DNA from: a virus | IMG/VR virus record: IMGVR_UViG_3300044858_003202 | Span: 1-29,242 of that record | DNA: 29,242 nucleotides | Direction: 5' to 3' (one strand) | Shown here: positions 1-7,788 of the stretch, piece by piece | Numbering within the stretch: position 1 is the first letter of the stretch | How the letters are laid out: each line of letters begins with the position of its first letter | Notes under the pieces: model-generated | Database searches by the model: none | What the model saw: only the letters and a program-made list of their open reading frames with translations | Told to the model about the DNA's origin: nothing | Program-made: the position numbers and the translations under genes

Positions 1-42
1 GTGCCGCCGCCCGGTGCGCTTTAACGCACCCACGTCGTCCTA

Positions 43-1194
43 TTATGAGCGGCCCTTGTTGCGCGCAAGCCCCGCCGTCAATCTTTCCAGCTCGCCGCCA
101 GGCTTGGACAGCTCGGCATACTGCCTCTGCTCCGCGCCGGTCCCGGTGCGCAGCCTGTGGATCTCGGCGATCCGTTTGGCCGGATCAAAGTCGGTCTTGC
201 CGGTGGCCGCAGCCAGGAAGTACGGATCCTCGACGTGCTGCAGGCCGATCTGGGCGAACATCCGCTGGACGAGCGGGTGATCGAAGAGGGCGTGGCCGCT
301 CTCCAGCTTCATGCCCATGAAGCGCTCAAACTCGGCCTCGTCATCGACCGGGAAAAACTTCTTCGCACCGGCAATGCCGAGTGCGATCTTGTTGTCGTAG
401 GCAGCATCACCCCAGAGCTGACGCATCTCGCGCTCGGTCTCAAGCGCCAGATCCGCAGCGGTCTCTTCGCTCTTCACCGCCGCGTCAGCGCTCATCTCGT
501 AGTAAAGCTGGTGAGCAAAGTTCACGATGTCGTTCGGTTTCGCGCCTTTGCCTAAAGCCTCATGCACGCGGTTCGTGATGTTGGTCAGCGCGCTCTTGTC
601 GTAGTCGGTGGGCTCGTATCCTTTCGGTGGCGCTGCCGTGATCTTGTAATCTTCCACCTTCTCGGGGAGACCGATGGCCTTGTTGTAGGCGGCGAGTTCT
701 TCCGGCGTCGCGTTGGCGTCGGGGATCTTAACCTTGCCGCCTTCAGTCAGCTTCGCCTGCGCACTCTGCCACGCTTTGAAAGCCTGCTGCGGATCCGCAA
801 AGCGATTGAGAAACTCAAGCGCCTTCGTGTCGTCACCGGCCATCGCCTTCTTGAACGTCTCCCAGTCGCCGGTCGGCGCATTGAGACGGGCGAACATCGC
901 GTCCTCAGTCTCGAAAGCCTTCAGTTGCTCAAGCCGCTCGGTGTTGTCGCCGACAAACTTGGTGCGCCAGTCGTCGCCAGTGGGGGCCGGTGGCGGCGCA
1001 ACCGGCGGGGGCGGCGGCGCGACTGGCGGCGACAATGGCGGCGGCGGCGGTGGCGGTGAGCTGTTATCGACCGGCGGCTGAAGCGCGGATCCACCGCCGC
1101 CCATTCCGCCGCCGTCGTTGCCGCCGGGATCGCCGAAGCACAAGCCGCTAATCCGGTCGATAATCGATGTCGTGTTTAAAATGTTACGTCTCAC
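43..1194 (-). CDS. Putative capsid scaffolding protein
   Basis: Likely the scaffold that organises capsid subunits during head assembly. It is 383 residues from a GTG at 1194, preceded on the minus strand by AGGAG at good spacing. A longer TTG start at 1212 would run deeper into the upstream gene and has no better ribosome site. Residues 15-75 are glycine- and proline-rich and look disordered. The remainder is charged and helical, with the segment ATPEELAAYNKAIGLPE typical of phage scaffold-like proteins placed between portal and capsid genes. It overlaps the Bbp19-like gene by 11 bp, consistent with translational coupling. The family call comes from recalled sequence style and position, not a search. 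A minor head protein is the alternative. Confidence 0.6.
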   Translation of the reverse strand: MRRNILNTTSIIDRISGLCFGDPGGNDGGGMGGGGSALQPPVDNSSPPPPPPPLSPPVAPPPPPVAPPPAPTGDDWRTKFVGDNTERLEQLKAFETEDAMFARLNAPTGDWETFKKAMAGDDTKALEFLNRFADPQQAFKAWQSAQAKLTEGGKVKIPDANATPEELAAYNKAIGLPEKVEDYKITAAPPKGYEPTDYDKSALTNITNRVHEALGKGAKPNDIVNFAHQLYYEMSADAAVKSEETAADLALETEREMRQLWGDAAYDNKIALGIAGAKKFFPVDDEAEFERFMGMKLESGHALFDHPLVQRMFAQIGLQHVEDPYFLAAATGKTDFDPAKRIAEIHRLRTGTGAEQRQYAELSKPGGELERLTAGLARNKGRS

Positions 1195-1519
1195 TGGTCT
1201 TCTCCTCTTCAATCGGGAAACGCATCAGCACCGCGTCGCCGATCAACGCTATTGAAACACCGACCGCCTGGGCTCCAGCCCGAAAGGCTCCGGTGTTTGT
1301 GTTCTCGCCAGTGAACGTGACGCCACCGACGTTGCAGAGCTGGCCGAGGATGTAGGTGATCGCGCGCCGCTGCTGGCTCGCGTCCGCATGTCCGCGCGTG
1401 ATCGCGCGTATTGCCACCACCTCGTCGATTGTCGGGGGCTTTGCCCCAAGAAACTTGAGCGTTGCATCAATAGAATTGTCAGGCGTGATGACACGCCTGC
1501 GCTTAGGTTCAGCCGCCAC
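1184..1519 (-). CDS. Bbp19-like phage structural protein
   Basis: A 111-residue protein between portal and scaffold. The central and C-terminal part (about residues 50-95) reads QRRAITYILGQLCNVGG, then TFTGENTNTGAFRAGAQAVG. This matches the pattern I recall for Bbp19-like phage proteins (an R..V...L...GV segment, then FTG....F..G...VG). These sit beside portal genes and are presumed structural; the exact role is not known to me. The GTG start at 1519 has GGAG seven bases upstream and overlaps the end of the portal gene by 11 bp. The N-terminus is basic (PKRRR). The family assignment is a recalled resemblance. Confidence 0.5.
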   Translation of the reverse strand: MAAEPKRRRVITPDNSIDATLKFLGAKPPTIDEVVAIRAITRGHADASQQRRAITYILGQLCNVGGVTFTGENTNTGAFRAGAQAVGVSIALIGDAVLMRFPIEEEKTSET

Positions 1520-3254
1520 GCGCCATCTCCACTATGGGCGCATTGGGACTAGGTAGCTGCGGAGCCGAGTTTGGATCCAAGCCGCTCTGGCCAGCGCCTT
1601 GTTGTATGGCCATGTTCGCCATCATCGTTTGCTGCATCATCTGCTCGCGCTCTTCGCGCTCGCGTTCGACGTCGTCTTCGTTGCGCACCCACGACTGAGG
1701 CACGATGGCCGTCAGCGCGGCGCGGTCCATCGTGTCATGATCGATGAGATCCATGACGCCTGGATTCAGCTGCACGCGAGCCGCCAAGTACTGGGTGGCT
1801 TCCATCGCCTTCTCAAACTCAATGCGCGCGTACGCGGCGCTGAGCGGCGTCTCAAACTCAAAATCTACCTCAGCTTCCCACAGTTCTTCCGGCGGTTCGG
1901 GATAGCCGCCGCTCTTCGTCGGACCACTGACGTCGTAGATCCGCTCAAAGATCGGCTCCATGAGGCGACCGTTGTCAGCTTCCATCGGCTCAAACACGGG
2001 CGACGCGTCGCGCATGTATTGCTCCCAGAGACGACCGGCCTCGTAGGCGGTCATCTCCTTCGTCACCTGTGGGAAGTTGATGATGTTCTGCAGGAACGCG
2101 CGCGCCAGGAACGCCTTACGATCTTCGGCGTACGCCATACCGAAGTCAGGGCGACCGACCGGCAGCGCCTCGATGGGCGAGCGCGAACCGTACTCCATTG
2201 TCGGATCGTAGAACGTGACGCCGTTGGCGCGGAGCTGCACCTCGCCAGCGATGCCGTCATCGGGCGCAATGAGCGGCGGTGAGACGAGCTTCTCCAGACC
2301 CTCGATGATCGACAGGGCGGTTTGGTTGAGACCACGGGCAGTGGCGAGCGAGACGCTGGTGCAGGGGCTGCGGCCACGCGGCTCACCGCTGACGTTCATC
2401 CACTCGCGCACCCAATACGGGAATGTGCGGAAGTATGGCTGGACGCCGGTCTTCGGTTTCAGCTCTTCCTTGAAGAGAGGCGCTATGTACATCACCGCGT
2501 ACTTTGCTTCGCGCGGCATGGACCCAGGTTCGCCCTGGAAATATTTCACTGGATAAACGCAGCGAATGATCTCGATCTCGCGGTGCGGATCCTTCGCCAT
2601 CTCCTTGACCATCTCGCGCGGCAGCTCCAGACCCATCTGGTCGAGCTGTATCAGCGAGTGCTTTAGCTTCTCGTAGAACTCATCGATCTGCCCATCGATG
2701 TTCTTGTACCAAGCGCAGTCGCGCGGATGCAGGAGATTGAAGATGAGCCCGTCACGCTTGCTGTTGTAGGTGTGCGTGACGATGGAAACGCCGAACGCGA
2801 CATAGTCGTTGTCGCTCGCGGTCATCGTCGCAGTGAAGTTTGCGTTGGCATTGTAGATCACATCGCGCGTGATCTTCGTTACTTGCTCACACCAGATCCG
2901 CACCGGATCCATCTTGTTGAGGGCGCTTGGCTTGGCTCTTGTCTTGAACCACTCGCGGCCACGCGGTCGAATCAGAGCGCCGATTTGGTTGGCGAGGTTT
3001 CGACGGAGCAGCATCGGCTCTTCATCGAAGATCTCGTAGTAGCGCTCGTCGCCGGGCGTGTTGGTTGTGATGAAGTCAGCGCGCTCTGGGTAGAAGTACT
3101 CGGCGATGGCTTGGCACAGCCGGTTCATGCCGTCCTGATTGGAGAACGCCTTGCTTGATCGCAGCAAGACGTCGTCCACGGTCCATCGCGGCATTCTGCT
3201 GTTAGAAGCATTCAGCCCGACTTTGCGGATCGTACGCGAATAGGACTGTGTCAC
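1509..3254 (-). CDS. Phage head-tail connector (portal) protein
   Basis: Forms the dodecameric portal through which DNA is packaged and ejected. At 581 residues it resembles the bacteriophage head-to-tail connecting family of podovirus type. N-terminal features include RRNLANQIGALIRPRGREWF, followed by an alpha/beta core with the stretch GVSIVTHTY. The C-terminal 60 residues are rich in Gln, Met and acidic residues (EREEREQMMQQTMM). It lies three bases after an 80-residue gene and directly downstream of the terminase genes, the usual packaging order. The start is a GTG at 3254 with GAGG upstream. An in-frame ATG about 20 codons later (MPRWTVDD) is a weaker alternative. Confidence 0.88.
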   Translation of the reverse strand: MTQSYSRTIRKVGLNASNSRMPRWTVDDVLLRSSKAFSNQDGMNRLCQAIAEYFYPERADFITTNTPGDERYYEIFDEEPMLLRRNLANQIGALIRPRGREWFKTRAKPSALNKMDPVRIWCEQVTKITRDVIYNANANFTATMTASDNDYVAFGVSIVTHTYNSKRDGLIFNLLHPRDCAWYKNIDGQIDEFYEKLKHSLIQLDQMGLELPREMVKEMAKDPHREIEIIRCVYPVKYFQGEPGSMPREAKYAVMYIAPLFKEELKPKTGVQPYFRTFPYWVREWMNVSGEPRGRSPCTSVSLATARGLNQTALSIIEGLEKLVSPPLIAPDDGIAGEVQLRANGVTFYDPTMEYGSRSPIEALPVGRPDFGMAYAEDRKAFLARAFLQNIINFPQVTKEMTAYEAGRLWEQYMRDASPVFEPMEADNGRLMEPIFERIYDVSGPTKSGGYPEPPEELWEAEVDFEFETPLSAAYARIEFEKAMEATQYLAARVQLNPGVMDLIDHDTMDRAALTAIVPQSWVRNEDDVEREREEREQMMQQTMMANMAIQQGAGQSGLDPNSAPQLPSPNAPIVEMARGG

Positions 3255-3257
3255 TGT

Positions 3258-3500
3258 TTAGCCTCGACCAACTTCGACGCCCTCGCGCGCATCGGGAGCG
3301 ACCGGCACATCTGACAGACGACCCGACACATTGCCGAGGCGCTTTTTGTAGAATGTCATCAGCGTCGATGATCGACCGCGTCGGTTCATCAGCTGCTTGA
3401 TGGCGTCGAACTTTGCCTGCTGCACCGCCGCGCCGCCGAGATCCGGCATCGGCGTGATGCGCTCTGCCTTCGGCATACTGGGCATCTTAGGTTTCTTCAT
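3258..3500 (-). CDS. Small conserved phage protein between terminase and portal
   Basis: An 80-residue basic protein starting at an ATG with GGAG eight bases upstream. It begins KKPKMPSMPKAERITPMPD and has a central RRGRSSTLMTF segment. A similar GR(S/A)STIL pattern occurs in short proteins encoded beside portal genes in many podovirus-like genomes, so it is probably a minor virion or assembly protein. There is no membrane segment or enzymatic motif. It ends three bases before the portal gene. I do not know a defined function. Confidence 0.7.
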   Translation of the reverse strand: MKKPKMPSMPKAERITPMPDLGGAAVQQAKFDAIKQLMNRRGRSSTLMTFYKKRLGNVSGRLSDVPVAPDAREGVEVGRG

Positions 3501-3587
3501 CGCTTCAACTCCAAAGCGCCGAGGCAGTAGCTATTGCCTGTCAAGATCCGGCGCGTCGAGATCCCCCGCGTGCGGGGATACCGCCTT

Positions 3588-5195
3588 TTAGCTGCGTCTC
3601 TTGTGAAACCTGTCTTTGGCCTTGTCGTAGCCGGTCGTCACCACCGGCCTCTTCACACTATCGGGCGAGCGCCTGCGGTTCTTGGATTTGCGCTCGCGAA
3701 GCAGATCGGGGTCCGCGTACGCCCACGCCAGGACGACAGCATCGCCATCGTCAGGCGACCGCCCGAGGCGCTTCTTCAGCTCCTCCTTGTCCTCGATCTG
3801 GATGACGGCAGCGGTCTCGGTTGGCTTGCGGCGCACAGACGTCAGATCCGCGAGCAGATCGCCGTCAGGCGGCAGTGCGATGTTGTCACCAGTGTCTGGA
3901 TCTAGAGCTTCGCGGAACGACCACCACCATTCGGCGCGTTTATTCTTGAACGTGAACTTGCCACTGCGATCTCGGCGCTGAGATCCGCTCGCGCCGATGC
4001 ACGACTGTACATTCGCGCCGTTGCTGTCGAGGTGTTCGAACGCGGATCCACCCCAGCCGCCGCCGCAGTCGATGTTGATTGTCGCGCCATCGGTCACGTT
4101 GCGGATGACGAGAGCGGCAACGTCTGCGCCGTTCTTCGTGTTGATGCCTTTCTCGCGGATGAGAGGTGCAAAGAAGAAATTGTAGAGCGGCGACAACACG
4201 GTCTTGTCTGGACCGCCCTGCGCGATGTCCACGCCCATCGCGGTCATCGGGCCTTTGTTCAGATCCTTGCGCGCTTCCCATCGCTGCTGAGCCTTGAGCG
4301 CCCACTCAGTCGGGATGACTTGCCACTCGTGGTCTTGCAGGCCTGCGCCGAAGTTGCCGTCTCTGAACGCTGAGCGATACGGCTCGGGCAGAGCGGCGAG
4401 CGTTGCGCGATAGTCGTCACGCTCGATGAGATCTGGATTGTCGCTGAGCTTTGCCGGGATGAACGTGCGCGAGCGCAGCTTGATCTGCTCACCGTTGACC
4501 TCGACGAAGCCGGGCTCTTCGTACCAGACGTCTTCGCCGTTGATCGTCGTCACCCAACGCAGCTCACCGGCTGGCACCGGATACATTGGATGCTGCGGAT
4601 CAAGCCACGGACCCCAATACTTGATGACCCACCGGCCTTCAGCAGTGACCGGCGGGTTGCCGGTGCAGATCATGCGCGTGCGCTGGCCAGTCTTCGTTGA
4701 TCGGTTCCACGTCATGAGGAAGCGCACGAGGTGCTCTTCAAATTGCGTGATCTCATCGAACGCATAGTAGTCAGCCGGTCGGCCCTGATAGGCTTCGGCC
4801 TCGGTTGCGTTGCTGAACGCGGCGAACTCAAGCTCTTTGCCGTTTGGCCTGCGCCACAAGTGAGCCTGCTTATGGAAGCCACCCCAGCTGCCGAGGATCT
4901 CGGCGAGACGCGGTGCGAGACCGCCGACGCCGTAGAAATCTTTGAACTGACGACGGAAGATCCGCGATGTGGTGGCGACGTTGAGAGCGACGCCCAAGAT
5001 CAGATCGCTTTTGCCGCCACCGGCAGCGCCGCCATAGAACAGCTCATCAGCCTCACTGAGATAAGCCATGAGCTGCGGGCCTGGGTTCGGCACCCAGCGA
5101 AACTCTTTGGTCTCGTCCCTGACAGCCTCGGAGACTTCCTTCTTCTTCTCATCAGGCAGCGCGTTGTAGGCCCTCAAGACGTCTTCAAGCTGCAT
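3588..5195 (-). CDS. terL: Terminase large subunit (ATPase-nuclease)
   Basis: The motor that translocates DNA into the prohead and cuts it. Walker A GGAAGGGKS lies at about residues 55-63 and the Walker B-type stretch YYAFDEIT near 143-150. The C-terminal nuclease half has an RNase H-like start, MGVDIAQGGPDKT, near 320, then INIDCGGGWGGS and a late DAVVLAWAYAD. This layout fits the Terminase_6 type. I start it at the second of two tandem ATGs (5195 or 5198) because GGAG sits at ideal spacing. An upstream in-frame ATG at 5228 would overlap the small subunit by 44 bp without a better site. The chosen form is 535 residues. Confidence 0.93.
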   Translation of the reverse strand: MQLEDVLRAYNALPDEKKKEVSEAVRDETKEFRWVPNPGPQLMAYLSEADELFYGGAAGGGKSDLILGVALNVATTSRIFRRQFKDFYGVGGLAPRLAEILGSWGGFHKQAHLWRRPNGKELEFAAFSNATEAEAYQGRPADYYAFDEITQFEEHLVRFLMTWNRSTKTGQRTRMICTGNPPVTAEGRWVIKYWGPWLDPQHPMYPVPAGELRWVTTINGEDVWYEEPGFVEVNGEQIKLRSRTFIPAKLSDNPDLIERDDYRATLAALPEPYRSAFRDGNFGAGLQDHEWQVIPTEWALKAQQRWEARKDLNKGPMTAMGVDIAQGGPDKTVLSPLYNFFFAPLIREKGINTKNGADVAALVIRNVTDGATINIDCGGGWGGSAFEHLDSNGANVQSCIGASGSQRRDRSGKFTFKNKRAEWWWSFREALDPDTGDNIALPPDGDLLADLTSVRRKPTETAAVIQIEDKEELKKRLGRSPDDGDAVVLAWAYADPDLLRERKSKNRRRSPDSVKRPVVTTGYDKAKDRFHKRRS

Positions 5196-5715
5196 CATCG
5201 TGCTCCAGCGTCGGCGGCTCTGACGCATTCGCTAGGCCCATTGCCAGCACGAGAGCGACACGCCGCGCAGTGTCGCGTCCGTTGTTGTCGTTGATCTCGA
5301 TGGGACCGCCACCGATGCCGCCGAGTTGTAGCGCTTCGCCAAACATCTCAGGCGCTCGCTTGCTCATGAGCTTGAAGCGCGTCTCAACGCGCAATCGAGC
5401 GCGTGCAATGTACTCGGTGTTGGCTACCTCAAAGTCATCGCCGTTCCTGTTCTGCTTGGTGATCGTGTCGTTGCCGCTGTCGTCGGATATCTCAAGCGTC
5501 TCATCGGCCAGGGCCAGCGCGTGAGCGCGCGATGCGATGCGATACTCGGCCTGGAAGGCGGCGAACTCAGCCTTATCGCTGGCGATCCAGCGGTACACTG
5601 TCGAACGATGCGGCATATCTTCCGCCGAGCACACTTGCAGGATGGTGTCGCCACCCGCGAAGCGCGTCAGGATCTTCTGACCCAGTTCGACAGTGTAGTC
5701 CGTTGGCCGCGCCAT
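5185..5715 (-). CDS. terS: Terminase small subunit, Sf6-like
   Basis: Recognises the packaging site and feeds DNA to the large subunit. The 176-residue protein has the layout of Sf6-type small terminases. An N-terminal helix-turn-helix spans about residues 8-50 (the MPHRSTVYRWI stretch is the recognition part). A helical oligomerisation region follows (ASRAHALALADETLEI). A final segment (RARLRVETRFKLMSKRAPEMFG) matches the usual RL.VD.RKW..SKL.PK.YG pattern. It overlaps the large-subunit start by about 11 bp. The start ATG has AGGG close upstream and also AAGGA further back. Confidence 0.85.
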   Translation of the reverse strand: MARPTDYTVELGQKILTRFAGGDTILQVCSAEDMPHRSTVYRWIASDKAEFAAFQAEYRIASRAHALALADETLEISDDSGNDTITKQNRNGDDFEVANTEYIARARLRVETRFKLMSKRAPEMFGEALQLGGIGGGPIEINDNNGRDTARRVALVLAMGLANASEPPTLEHDDAA

Positions 5716-5719
5716 TTCC

Positions 5720-6103
5720 CTAGCTTCCTTCTGGTAGCCCCGGCAGCACCAGCTTCTTCTTAGTGCGCGGCATCCAGATCTTGGATCCCGCTTGCGCTGC
5801 CGTGATCATCGCTTCTGCGATGTTGATTGTCGTCGCCGGATCCCAGCGCACCCACTGGATCAGCCTGTTGAAGCGCATGACGACGAAGCCATCATCGGTG
5901 TGGCCGATGGCTGTCTCGATGTCGCCGCCGCCGACGCCGGTCTCCATCGCGCTCGGCGTGCGATCACCGTCGGTGTCGCGCTGACCACCCTCCAAGAGAC
6001 GATGAGCGCTGGCAAACGCGACGAAGAGGCGCTTCTCGTCGCCAGCAGTGCCAGCGTCGAGGATCTCACGCAGAACCGTGATGTGGTCTTCGGTCGGGAT
6101 CAT
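5720..6103 (-). CDS. Hypothetical protein, upstream of terminase
   Basis: A 127-residue protein I do not recognise. The N-terminal half is helical and charged. A glycine-rich centre (GVGGGDIETAIGH) is followed by a region with the hydrophobic run FVVMRFNRLIQWVRW and a helical AEAMITAAQAGSKIW. The end is basic (PRTKKKLVLPG). There is no signal peptide or membrane span. Its ATG overlaps the stop of the preceding coiled-coil gene (ATGA), and its stop lies five bases before the terminase small subunit, so it is expressed with the packaging genes. Confidence 0.75.
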   Translation of the reverse strand: MIPTEDHITVLREILDAGTAGDEKRLFVAFASAHRLLEGGQRDTDGDRTPSAMETGVGGGDIETAIGHTDDGFVVMRFNRLIQWVRWDPATTINIAEAMITAAQAGSKIWMPRTKKKLVLPGLPEGS

Positions 6104-6453
6104 CGGCCTGCTTCCATAGAGCCGCCAGCATCGCCGCCCCAGAACTGGTCTGCCTTGACTGAGGCTTCCTCCAGCGCGGTCGGTGATACCGGCGGCACCT
6201 CGCCGAGGCTGTAGATGTGCGCCGCCATAGCTTGCGCCAGGGCGTCACGCTCCTCGCGACGGTCACGAGCGATCTCCTCAGCTGAAGTGACCGCGCGCTC
6301 AGCGACGCGTTGCGCTTCTTGCGCGAGAGCGAGGCGCTTCTTCGCCTCAACAATATTGGCGTCGGCCTGCTTGATCTCGCCGCCGATGTTGTCGGCGCGC
6401 GTCTTCATGTCGGTCAGCGTGACCGGGATCTTCCAAGTGCGTTCGTTTTGCAT
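6100..6453 (-). CDS. Hypothetical coiled-coil protein
   Basis: A 117-residue protein started at the ATG at 6453, which has AGGAG eight bases upstream; an in-frame ATG 21 bases earlier lacks one. Residues about 15-85 form a long charged heptad-like helix (ADANIVEAKKRLALAQEAQ, then AERAVTSAEEIARDRREER), so a coiled coil is likely. The C-terminus (PPVSPTALEEASVKADQFWG) looks extended. No family is recognised. It overlaps the downstream gene as ATGA. Confidence 0.72.
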   Translation of the reverse strand: MQNERTWKIPVTLTDMKTRADNIGGEIKQADANIVEAKKRLALAQEAQRVAERAVTSAEEIARDRREERDALAQAMAAHIYSLGEVPPVSPTALEEASVKADQFWGGDAGGSMEAGR

Positions 6454-6470
6454 GGTCGTTTCTCCTTCGA

Positions 6471-6710
6471 TCACGGAAGCGCCGCGCGGACGCCAGCGTC
6501 CTTGGCTTCAAGCAGCTTGCGCAGAGCGACGGTGCGCTCAGCGTTGCGCGGTGTCGTTTCTACGATGTGCCGCGCGAGATCGCAGAACGGTTTGGAGCGC
6601 TCTTGCAGGATGGTGGGCAAGTGCGCGTAGTGGAAGAAGCGCAAGATCGGATCAGCAGCGAGCTGATCGGCGGTGAACTCTTGCGGCGCTGGGTGGATCT
6701 CATTGGTCAT
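6471..6710 (-). CDS. Acb2/Tad1-like helical hairpin protein (candidate anti-defence sponge)
   Basis: A 79-residue, all-helical protein. The core FFHYAHLP (residues 25-32) is followed by a helix to about 50, a turn TTPRNAERT, and a second helix VALRKLLEAKDAGVRAAL. This resembles the F.YH.P...Q..R / LA..I....P...E...AL..L.EA...A.AA pattern I associate with the Acb2/Tad1-type hairpin. Characterised members sequester cyclic nucleotide signals and block CBASS or Thoeris immunity. The similarity is recalled, and binding residues cannot be confirmed by eye. AAGGAG lies seven bases before the ATG. A strong RNA hairpin (6731-6760) lies just upstream of that site. Confidence 0.6.
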   Translation of the reverse strand: MTNEIHPAPQEFTADQLAADPILRFFHYAHLPTILQERSKPFCDLARHIVETTPRNAERTVALRKLLEAKDAGVRAALP

Positions 6711-6730
6711 GTGTCGTCTCCTTCGTGAGT

Positions 6731-6760
6731 GCGGGCCGCACCCGGATGGATGCGACCCGC
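6731..6760 (-). other. 13-bp RNA hairpin between genes
   Basis: Read as minus-strand RNA, GCGGGUCGCAUCC pairs over all 13 positions with GGGUGCGGCCCGC around the four-base loop AUCC. Two of the pairs are G-U, so the structure is complete only in the minus-strand transcript; on the plus strand those positions would be C-A mismatches. No U-run follows, so it is not a standard terminator. It ends about ten bases before the ribosome site of the Acb2/Tad1-like gene and could be a processing or stabilising element. Confidence 0.6.
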
Positions 6761-6767
6761 CTCGTGT

Positions 6768-6854
6768 TTAGATCTTGGCGGCGGCGGTCTTCTTCTTCGC
6801 GACTTTCTTCGCGACCTTCTTCGCCTTCTTCACAGTCTTCTTCTTAGCAGCCAT
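6768..6854 (-). CDS. 28-residue lysine-rich, histone H1-like peptide
   Basis: A tiny gene with an ideal ribosome site (AGAGGAG, eight bases before the ATG at 6854). The product, starting MAAKKKTVKKAKKVAKK, consists almost only of Lys, Ala, Val and Thr in a repeating KK.AKK pattern like bacterial histone H1-like tails. Such peptides bind nucleic acid by charge. A role in phage DNA condensation or host nucleoid interaction is inference. A longer in-frame reading upstream would be arginine-rich nonsense without a ribosome site. Confidence 0.6.
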   Translation of the reverse strand: MAAKKKTVKKAKKVAKKVAKKKTAAAKI

Positions 6855-6879
6855 GTGGCCATCTCCTCTTCGACCGGGT

Positions 6880-7224
6880 TTAGCCCGGCGGTGGTGGATC
6901 CTCCGCTGGAGGATCTTCTGGCGGCGGGGGTTCCGGCTCCGGTGGGGGTGGAGGCGGCGGTGGTCGCGGCGTGTTTGCCGCTGCAACCCCGTACGCAGAA
7001 GCTTGTGCGATGAACCCGAGCGCGCTTGTGAAATCAGCCTCTGCTTCGGGTTGCTCGTTGCGGCCAGCCATCAGCTCGTTTGCGAGAGCAGCCGCAAGTG
7101 CTTGGATATGAAGAGCACGGCTCCACTCCGGTGCGAATGGATCGAGGCCGACGAACAACGCCGCGTCGCGATCAATCGAGAAGACGGCCATTTGGCCTGG
7201 GAAAAAGTGGATCTCAACGCGCAT
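6880..7224 (-). CDS. Hypothetical protein with proline-rich tail
   Basis: A 114-residue protein of unknown family. The first 80 residues look folded (VEIHFFPGQMAVFSIDRD, then a helical AALANELMAGRN and an alanine-rich helix FTSALGFIAQASAYGVAA). The last 30 are nearly all proline and acidic residues, a flexible extension. Its ATG overlaps the stop of a 38-residue membrane peptide (TGATG), so translation is probably coupled. There are no catalytic motifs. Confidence 0.7.
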   Translation of the reverse strand: MRVEIHFFPGQMAVFSIDRDAALFVGLDPFAPEWSRALHIQALAAALANELMAGRNEQPEAEADFTSALGFIAQASAYGVAAANTPRPPPPPPPPEPEPPPPEDPPAEDPPPPG

Positions 7225-7340
7225 CAGAAACGCCCTCCGAGGGATAGTATGGCCACGAGCGGCAACGCGATGAGGCAGGCGATGGCCCAGAGGACGAGCT
7301 TCGCCAAGCTGATGAGGAAGTTTAGGACCGCATCAGTCAT
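7224..7340 (-). CDS. 38-residue single-span membrane peptide
   Basis: A short gene starting at an ATG that overlaps the stop of the preceding gene (ATGA) and ending in a TGA that overlaps the next ATG. The product has a short polar start (MTDAVLNFLIS), then an uninterrupted hydrophobic stretch (LVLWAIACLIALPLVAILSL) and a short GGRF tail. This is a clear transmembrane helix with a tiny periplasmic or cytoplasmic end. Its neighbour upstream also has one membrane helix. A lysis accessory role such as a small holin is possible but unsupported. Confidence 0.7.
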   Translation of the reverse strand: MTDAVLNFLISLAKLVLWAIACLIALPLVAILSLGGRF

Positions 7341-7747
7341 GGCGCGTTCGCCGGTTCGCGCGGGCATCGACCGTCTCGACCGCGTACGCCTTCACGGCAC
7401 GCTTGCTCGCGGGCCTCTTCGGTGTTGCGGAGGTACTCCTCGACGCGGTCTTCGTTGATTGTAGCGGGCAGGCCGGGCTCGACCGTGCGAGCAACGATGC
7501 GATCAGCGACAGCGCCAGCGGTGAACATGCCGCGCTCTTGCACCGCTGACGTGTAGACCCCCATCAAGAAAGCGCCGACGATGGCCCCGGCGAATGCGTA
7601 AGCGAAGGCTTTGTGCCGCTCGCCGATCTTAACGCCTTCGGCCCGAGCCTCTTCACGGATCCGCTCACGCTCAGCCTCAGCAGCGCGCTGCGCCGCCTCG
7701 CGGCGAGCGTCTGGTGAAAGCTGCGTGACGACAGGAAGCTTGCTCAT
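7337..7747 (-). CDS. Hypothetical membrane-anchored protein
   Basis: A 136-residue protein. Residues 1-45 are a charged, probably coiled helix (REAAQRAAEAERERIREEAR). One membrane helix follows (AFAYAFAGAIVGAFLMGVYT). A C-terminal domain of about 70 residues has two cysteines (QACREGVRGRDGRCPRE) that could form a disulphide if exported. AGGGGG precedes the ATG. It is coupled to the 38-residue membrane peptide. The order coiled helix, membrane helix, Cys-containing tail is compatible with a membrane or envelope role. No family is recognised. Confidence 0.72.
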   Translation of the reverse strand: MSKLPVVTQLSPDARREAAQRAAEAERERIREEARAEGVKIGERHKAFAYAFAGAIVGAFLMGVYTSAVQERGMFTAGAVADRIVARTVEPGLPATINEDRVEEYLRNTEEAREQACREGVRGRDGRCPREPANAP

Positions 7748-7788
7748 GAGATCCCCCTTGCATCGGGTTTTGCGACAACGTCAAGCGT

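Noticed and set aside
13-30. GGTGCG/CGCACC hairpin just after the scaffold-like gene
   Set aside because: It is a six-base stem without a T-run at the very edge of the window. It could be a weak processing site before the capsid gene, but there is not enough to call it.
3561-3579. ATCCCC/GGGGAT hairpin between the terminase and the 80-residue gene
   Set aside because: Short stem with no T-run, and the surrounding genes appear cotranscribed. Not supported as a terminator.
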